From Alphaproteobacteria bacterium (GTDB lineage Bacteria > Pseudomonadota > Alphaproteobacteria > Rhodobacterales > Rhodobacteraceae): DNA of 64,000 bases. How positions within the stretch are numbered: position 1 is the first letter of the stretch; each line of letters starts with the position of its first letter. Location of the stretch: positions 186,001 to 250,000 of the forward strand of contig JAUHWT010000001.1 in the NCBI GenBank assembly GCA_030427145.1, written 5' to 3'. The position numbers and the translations under genes are program-made. The notes below the pieces were generated by a model. It did not search any database, was not told the DNA's origin, and was given only the letters and a program-made list of their open reading frames with translations. Positions 59,668 to 64,000 of this stretch are shown piece after piece.

Positions 59668-59745
59668 CCGCCCGGTGGCAACGCCAGGCAGCGCCAACCG
59701 CCCCCGATGGGCGGCGCTCCGCTTCGCCCGCGGTTTGCGCAGCCC
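59668..59745 (+). repeat. Structured intergenic repeat, copy B
   Basis: Related to copy A (30451-30530): GCCCGGTG (59670-59677), GCAA loop, CGCCAGGC (59682-59689), then CCAACCGC (59694-59701) that pairs with GCGGTTTG (59730-59737). Relative to A, the pair T-A becomes G-C and G-C becomes A-T in this second stem. It lies in the 252-base gap between the MFS start (59534) and the end of dapB (59787). Confidence 0.7.
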
Positions 59746-59786
59746 TCAGGGGATCGGCGGACAGGCTGGAACCGGCATTTGCCCCT

Positions 59787-60602
59787 TCAGTCCTCCAGGC
59801 CCAGCACATCGATCATGCTGTAGAGGCCGGGGCCTTTGGACTGGCCCCAGAGGGCGGCTTTTACGGCGCCGCGGGCGAAGAGCATGCGGTCGGAGGCCAC
59901 GTGTTTAAGGCTGATGCGCTCGCCCTCGCCCGCAAAGATGACCTCGTGTTCGCCCACGACATCGCCGCCGCGCAGGGCTGCGAAGCCGATGTCGCCGGGT
60001 TTGCGGGCGCCGGTGATGCCGTCGCGGCCGCTGTCGCGGGTGGTGTCGAGGCTGACACCCCGGCCCTCAGCTGCGGCTTCGCCCAGCATCAGCGCGGTGC
60101 CGGAGGGGGCGTCGACCTTATGGCGGTGGTGCATTTCGACGATTTCGATGTCGAAATCCAGGTCGAGCGCGGCGGCGACCTTGCGGGTCAGAACGGTCAG
60201 GAGATTGACGCCGAGGCTCATGTTGCCGGCCTGAACCACTACGGCGTGGCGGGCGGCGGCCTCGAGGCGTTCCATATGCGCGGGCTCCAGCCCGGTTGTG
60301 CCGATCACATGGGTCAGGCGGGCCTGGGCGGCCAGTTCGGCGTGGTGCACCGTGGCGTCAGGCGTCGTGAAATCGAGAGCGGCCTGGGAATGGGCAAAGA
60401 CCTCCAGCGGGTCGTCGAGCACGGTGATGCCGGAGGGGACGCCGCCCATGACCTCACCCAGATCACGACCAATCCAGTCATGGCCGGGACGCTCGGTGAC
60501 ACCACTGATCCGGGCGCCCTCGGTGGCGTTTACGGCCCTGATCAGCATCTGACCCATGCGGCCCGATGCGCCCACAACCGCGATGCCTGGGGTATCGGTC
60601 AT
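59787..60602 (-). CDS. dapB: 4-hydroxy-tetrahydrodipicolinate reductase
   Basis: 271 residues. The NAD(P)-binding motif is GASGRMGQ (11-18), and the active site is [15 protein letters not shown] with His158-His159 and Lys162. It reduces the DapA product in the lysine/diaminopimelate pathway. ATG 60602 was chosen because the dinucleotide fold begins at residue 6; an open frame to 60746 overlaps rbfA and is not coding. Divergent from rbfA with 58 bases in between. Confidence 0.95.
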   Translation of the reverse strand: MTDTPGIAVVGASGRMGQMLIRAVNATEGARISGVTERPGHDWIGRDLGEVMGGVPSGITVLDDPLEVFAHSQAALDFTTPDATVHHAELAAQARLTHVIGTTGLEPAHMERLEAAARHAVVVQAGNMSLGVNLLTVLTRKVAAALDLDFDIEIVEMHHRHKVDAPSGTALMLGEAAAEGRGVSLDTTRDSGRDGITGARKPGDIGFAALRGGDVVGEHEVIFAGEGERISLKHVASDRMLFARGAVKAALWGQSKGPGLYSMIDVLGLED

Positions 60603-60660
60603 TGCATTTCTCCTTCTTCCCGCCCTTGACTCCTGCTCCGCGCGATAGGATGTGAGCCGC

Positions 60661-61059
60661 ATGGCAAATTCAAGACCCCAATCCAGCAGTGCGCCGAGCC
60701 AGAGACAGCTTCGTGTGGCGGAAGTCATCCGCCGTGCGATGTCCAACGTGTTTGCGCGCGGTGACGTTCACGACCCTGACCTCGCGCATGTGTCGGTCAC
60801 GGTGTCGGAAGTACGCTGTTCGCCGGACCTGCGCAATGCGACGGTGTTCGTTCTGCCGCTTGGCGGCCAGAACACGGATGAGGTCATGGCGGCGCTGAAC
60901 CGGAACCGGGGTGAGATCCGCCGGCTGGTGACGAAACAGATCGAGCTGAAATACTCGCCGATGCTGAGCTTTCAGGCCGATGAGAGTTTTGACCGCATGG
61001 ACCGCACGCGCGATCTGCTCAATTCGCCGGAAGTCCGGCGCGACCTCGACGAAGACTGA
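60661..61059 (+). CDS. rbfA: 30S ribosome-binding factor RbfA
   Basis: 132 residues from ATG 60661 (GTG 60652 adds three). The RbfA fold is clear: [17 protein letters not shown]..., [24 protein letters not shown], ...[22 protein letters not shown]. It helps mature the 30S subunit and cold adaptation. It is followed by truB after 24 bases, the standard arrangement. Confidence 0.94.
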   Translation: MANSRPQSSSAPSQRQLRVAEVIRRAMSNVFARGDVHDPDLAHVSVTVSEVRCSPDLRNATVFVLPLGGQNTDEVMAALNRNRGEIRRLVTKQIELKYSPMLSFQADESFDRMDRTRDLLNSPEVRRDLDED

Positions 61060-61083
61060 CATCGCGCGAACGGAACGGACCAT

Positions 61084-62004
61084 ATGGCACGACGCAAACG
61101 TGGCCGGCCGGTGCATGGCTGGCTGATCCTCGACAAACCGGCCGGGGTGTCATCGGCGGCTGCGGTGGCAAAGGCCAAGTGGATGCTGGACGCGAGGAAA
61201 GCGGGGCATGCCGGGACGCTCGATCCGGCGGCGACCGGGCTTCTGGCGATTGCCTTTGGTGAGGCGACCAAGACCGTGGCGCATGTGATGGATGGCGAGA
61301 AGACCTACCGGTTTGTTGTGCGCTGGGGGGCCTCGACCTCCACGGATGATGCGGAGGGTGAGGTCACGGCAACATCCCAGGCGCGGCCGGATGAGGCGGC
61401 GATCCGGGCAGCACTCAATGACTTCCGCGGTGACATCATGCAGGTGCCACCGCAGGTGTCCGCGGTGAAGATCGACGGACAGCGGGCCTATGCGCGGGTG
61501 CGCGACGGGGAGACCGTCGTGATCGAGCCGCGCCCGCTGCACGTGTCACGTCTGGAACTGGTTGAGTGCCCGGACGCGGATACGGCGGTGTTCGAGATGA
61601 CCTGTGGCAAGGGCGGTTACGTGCGGTCGATTGGGCGCGACCTGGGCGGGACACTGGGCTGCCTGGGTCATATCCTGAGCCTGCGGCGGCTGCGGAGCGG
61701 GCGGTTTTCGCTGGATCAGGCCATCGACTGGGAGAGGCTGACCGGAGCGGAGCGGGGCAGCGACCTGGAGCGGGACCTGGTCTCGGTGGAGGACGGACTT
61801 GCGGACCTACCGGTGGTGGACTGCCTGCCGGGTGAGGTTGAGCGCCTGCGTAACGGCAATCCGGTGATGGTCCTGCCAGGGGCGGAACCGGCGGAGGATC
61901 AACCGGTGTGGATCCGTCACGCGGGCCGCGCCATGGGCCTTGGCCGGGTCTCGGGAGGACGGTTTCATCCCGAGCGCATACTGGTGTCTGAACCGGGCGC
62001 GTAA
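61084..62004 (+). CDS. truB: tRNA pseudouridine55 synthase
   Basis: 306 residues. The catalytic Asp47 sits in GHAGTLDPAATGLL (41-54), and the tRNA-binding KTYRF and YVRSIGRDLG segments are present, together with a C-terminal PUA-like part. It makes pseudouridine 55 in the T-loop of tRNAs. It ends 2 bases from the convergent hypothetical gene. Confidence 0.95.
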   Translation: MARRKRGRPVHGWLILDKPAGVSSAAAVAKAKWMLDARKAGHAGTLDPAATGLLAIAFGEATKTVAHVMDGEKTYRFVVRWGASTSTDDAEGEVTATSQARPDEAAIRAALNDFRGDIMQVPPQVSAVKIDGQRAYARVRDGETVVIEPRPLHVSRLELVECPDADTAVFEMTCGKGGYVRSIGRDLGGTLGCLGHILSLRRLRSGRFSLDQAIDWERLTGAERGSDLERDLVSVEDGLADLPVVDCLPGEVERLRNGNPVMVLPGAEPAEDQPVWIRHAGRAMGLGRVSGGRFHPERILVSEPGA

Positions 62005-62006
62005 CA

Positions 62007-62435
62007 TCACATCCGGGCCAGGGCGCGGGCCGGTGCCGCGGATTTGTTGGCGGGTTCGCAGGCGCGGGCGACCGACATGATGGTTTTGGTTGGCCCTATT
62101 CCAAGATGTTCCAGGTATCCGTTGTCAGTGTCGCCCTCGCGGAGACGGTAATGCACGCTGAGATCGCCGCCGCGTTCGAGAATGCGTTTGTATTTCCCGA
62201 ACTCCTCCAGCGGGAACCATCCGACAACGGAGGTGCCCTGCCCCTGTTCATGGGTGACGTAGCCGACGATGGCGCCCAGCCGGTCGGTGTCCAGTTCGGC
62301 GTCGAAGACCAGGATGGCCTGGTCGCGACTGCCATCTTCCGAATACAACTCAAGCGTGTAGCTGCGGACTTTGTTCCCGTCCTCCTCCCACGTTCGGGTG
62401 CTTATTCGATGGTCCGAAAACGAAAAGTTCAGCAT
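62007..62435 (-). CDS. Uncharacterised protein (142 aa)
   Basis: Soluble, mixed alpha/beta, acidic. It reads as a small beta-rich domain (TLELYSEDGSRDQAILVFDA, SVVGWFPLEEFGKYKRILER, SVHYRLREGDTDNGYLEHLG). I do not recognise the family. Its ATG 62435 is only 7 bases from an inverted repeat ACTCCCT (62442-62448) / AGGGAGT (62466-62472). Convergent with truB; divergent from the SDR gene across 306 bases. Confidence 0.65.
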   Translation of the reverse strand: MLNFSFSDHRISTRTWEEDGNKVRSYTLELYSEDGSRDQAILVFDAELDTDRLGAIVGYVTHEQGQGTSVVGWFPLEEFGKYKRILERGGDLSVHYRLREGDTDNGYLEHLGIGPTKTIMSVARACEPANKSAAPARALARM

Positions 62436-62741
62436 TGAATTACTCCCTTTACGACTGATGCCATTAGGGAGTTGTTTACGTGTATGGCCGCCCGGACACT
62501 GTGAATGCCATCACAGAGCCGGGTGGAATCCGTCAGGTTTCCGTAACGTCAACCACGGCGCCAGGGGCAATAGTTGCGCTGGAGAGGCCACAGTATTGCG
62601 AAAATTGCGAATTGGAGGCGTCTGGCGCCCGGAAGAATGCGTGCAACGTGTTGTGGCAAGAAAGTGCGAAAGCACAAAGACTTGGACATCGCGGTGAGCA
62701 ACCGCTAACCATCACTAAAAAAGACGACAGGGGTGGAGAAA
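62436..62741. other. 306-base intergenic region with several short structures
   Basis: No gene that I can support. It holds an inverted repeat ACTCCCT/AGGGAGT (62442-62472), a CRP-type palindrome (62499-62516), a tandem ATTGCGAA pair (62595 and 62604), a GTGC-GAAA-GCAC hairpin (62664-62675) and GCGGT/ACCGC (62691-62705). An open plus-strand frame from 62480 has no protein-like features. It serves as promoter region for both flanking genes. Confidence 0.5.
62499..62516. promoter_or_regulatory. CRP/FNR-family type binding site (CTGTGA-N6-TCACAG)
   Basis: CTGTGA (62499-62504), six bases ATGCCA, TCACAG (62511-62516). The arms are perfectly symmetric and agree with the E. coli CRP consensus TGTGA-N6-TCACA. 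It lies about 64 bases from the start of the minus-strand hypothetical gene and about 226 bases from the SDR gene. Which CRP/FNR-type protein binds it here is not known. Confidence 0.55.
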
Positions 62742-63446
62742 ATGACCGGGACAGTCGTGGTGACGGGCGGAACGCGCGGGATTGGTGCGGGAACCGCGGA
62801 GGTATTGGCGGCGGCCGGGTATAACGTGATTGCAGCGACCGTTTCCGAAGCGGAGATCGCAGCGTTTAAGGGTACGGACCGGATTGAGCCGCGCCTGCTG
62901 GATGTGACCGATACAAGCGCGGTGAACGCCTTTTTTGGCGGTCTGACGGATCTGGTGGGGCTTGTGAACTGCGCGGGCATACTCATTCGCAATGACGAAT
63001 ATGACATCGAGGTTTTTCAGAAGGTCATTGACGTGAACCTGACCGGGACCATGCGGTGCTGTCTCGCGGCGCGGCCTTTGCTGGCGCAAACCGGCGGGGC
63101 GATCGTGAACACGGCCTCGATGCTGAGTTATTTTGGCGGGCCGCTTGTGCCGGCCTATTCCGCGTCCAAGGGAGGCGTGGCGCAGCTGACCAAGGCGCTG
63201 GCGGCCGGATGGGCGGTGGATGGGATCCGGGTGAACGCGATTGCGCCGGGCTGGATCGAGACGGAAATGACCCAGGGTTTGCGGGACGCGCCGGAGCGGG
63301 AAGCGGGTATCATGGAGCGCACGCCGCTGAAACGCTGGGGCAAGACCAGCGAGGTCGGCGCTCTGGTCAAATGGCTGCTGTCGGATGAGGCCGGGTTCGT
63401 GACCGGGTCGGTCTATCCGGTCGATGGCGGGTATCTGGCGGTTTAA
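62742..63446 (+). CDS. SDR family oxidoreductase (classical)
   Basis: 234 residues. The cofactor motif is TGGTRGIGAGTAEVLA (about 8-23), NCAG at about 76-79, the catalytic Ser with Tyr-x-x-x-Lys in YSASKGG, and the end PVDGGYLAV. The Asn/Ser/Tyr/Lys set is complete. The substrate is unknown. ATG 62742 follows GGAG with short spacing; GTG 62733 is in frame. It is 13 bases before the cupin gene and likely makes or uses the same aromatic or keto compound. Confidence 0.9.
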   Translation: MTGTVVVTGGTRGIGAGTAEVLAAAGYNVIAATVSEAEIAAFKGTDRIEPRLLDVTDTSAVNAFFGGLTDLVGLVNCAGILIRNDEYDIEVFQKVIDVNLTGTMRCCLAARPLLAQTGGAIVNTASMLSYFGGPLVPAYSASKGGVAQLTKALAAGWAVDGIRVNAIAPGWIETEMTQGLRDAPEREAGIMERTPLKRWGKTSEVGALVKWLLSDEAGFVTGSVYPVDGGYLAV

Positions 63447-63459
63447 AAGGAGACTTACG

Positions 63460-63984
63460 ATGGCGGACGGAAAAGAAAACGACCCAAGGATGCCCTATCA
63501 GCTGCCCTTCCCGAAGGATGCGCTGGAGGAGATTGTCATTCCGGATGCGGTGCCGACCGATGAGAGGCTCTGGGTGCCCCAGGCGGACAATGTCTGGTTT
63601 CGGCCGCTGTGCCTGAACCGGTCGCAGGGGTACTGGATGAACCTTCTGCGGGTGCGCAAGGCCGGTGTTCTGTCGCGCCACAGGCATCCGCAGCCGGTAC
63701 ATGGCTTTGTTCTGAAGGGGCGCTGGCACTACCTGGAGCATGACTGGGTGGCGGAGGAAGGCGGCTATGTTTTTGAGCCGCCAGGTGAGACGCACACGCT
63801 GGTCGTGCCGGAGGACGTGGAGGAAATGATCACGTTTTTCCAGGTGAACGGCGTGATGTGCTATGTCGATCCCTGGGGTGAGGTGCTCGGGTACGAGGAC
63901 GTTTTCACCAAGATCGACATGTGCCGGAAGCATTTCGCCGAGGTGGGTCTCGGTGAGGACTACGTCGAGCGTTTTATTCGCTGA
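63460..63984 (+). CDS. Cupin dioxygenase family protein, 2,4'-dihydroxyacetophenone dioxygenase-like
   Basis: 174 residues. The cupin metal site is HRHPQPVHGFVLKGRWHYLE (His74 and His76, with Glu93 or His94) and a later His112 (PPGETHTLVV), together with the family end MITFFQVNGVMCYVDPWG. Length and sequence match 2,4'-dihydroxyacetophenone dioxygenases, which cleave an aryl ketone side chain with Fe; related proteins of unknown substrate also exist. AAAAGGAGA precedes the ATG. It shares an operon with the SDR gene. Confidence 0.85.
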   Translation: MADGKENDPRMPYQLPFPKDALEEIVIPDAVPTDERLWVPQADNVWFRPLCLNRSQGYWMNLLRVRKAGVLSRHRHPQPVHGFVLKGRWHYLEHDWVAEEGGYVFEPPGETHTLVVPEDVEEMITFFQVNGVMCYVDPWGEVLGYEDVFTKIDMCRKHFAEVGLGEDYVERFIR

Positions 63985-64000
63985 CCGGAACCGGCGCGGT

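Noticed and set aside
62480-62824. Plus-strand frame of 114 codons in the gap before the SDR gene
   Set aside because: It runs out of frame into the SDR gene, has poor composition and covers the palindromic sites; no ribosome site is seen.

Overview
The window looks like chromosomal DNA of a Rhodobacterales (Roseobacter-like) alphaproteobacterium. G+C is high (roughly 60-65% by eye). Typical signs are a LysR gene divergent from a DUF1127 gene, tesA divergent from a ybbA/ybbP-type ABC exporter, glnK-amtB, a bifunctional alpha/beta hydrolase-OsmC protein, a cobT-cobS-cobC run, Tat-exported MlaC next to MlaA, and dapB / rbfA-truB. I saw no rRNA, tRNA, CRISPR array, prophage or intact insertion sequence. 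Coding density is about 93-95%.

Layout. 0-3 kb: a KtrAB/Trk-type K+ uptake pair (the channel gene runs off the left edge) and a membrane-fusion (HlyD) protein with a small membrane partner. 3-7 kb: two LysR regulators around an aldo/keto reductase, a DUF1127 protein and a small membrane protein. 7-13 kb: tesA, ybbA-ybbP, a BI-1 family protein and a hydrolase-OsmC fusion. 13-20 kb: an unknown gene with a possible 39-codon upstream partner, a class A penicillin-binding protein, glnK-amtB behind a close sigma-54 promoter match, free-methionine-R-sulfoxide reductase and AMP nucleosidase. 20-26 kb: HU, an EamA transporter, cobT-cobS-cobC, mlaC-mlaA. 26-33 kb: RidA, a phosphodiesterase, a FemAB-like protein, phhB, a peroxiredoxin, a FAD reductase, rsmD-recQ. 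33-36 kb: a YHYH-domain exported protein with an uncharacterised partner, and an unknown 167-residue protein. 36-41 kb: LysR with a divergent DUF1348-GST-flavoprotein operon, and an amylosucrase. 41-49 kb: a hybrid CHASE/PAS histidine kinase, then sseA-GNAT-aminotransferase, an exported amidohydrolase and an outer-membrane protein. 49-57 kb: an MBL-fold protein, an AraC regulator, small proteins, a soluble chemoreceptor, a fused CoA-transferase, a DCC thiol protein and an EAL protein. 57-64 kb: an AAA ATPase, an MFS drug exporter, dapB, rbfA-truB, an unknown protein, and an SDR-cupin pair at the right edge.

Genes that probably work together: ktrA-ktrB; glnK-amtB; cobT-cobS-cobC (late cobalamin assembly and salvage); mlaA-mlaC (outer-membrane lipid asymmetry); sseA with the aminotransferase (possible cysteine to mercaptopyruvate to sulfane sulfur); the GST/flavoprotein operon with its LysR; the SDR with the dihydroxyacetophenone-dioxygenase-like cupin.

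Besides the genes, several non-coding structures stand out: five 21/22-bp phased direct repeats after phhB (28433-28538); a two-copy structured intergenic repeat with compensatory changes (30451-30530 and 59668-59745); a dense hairpin array (56236-56340); a perfect CRP-type palindrome (62499-62516); and a change of sign in GC skew near 25-27 kb that does not follow gene direction. The genes are mostly familiar families, so I see no clear-cut new multi-gene system. The YHYH pair and these non-coding elements are the best candidates for something undescribed.
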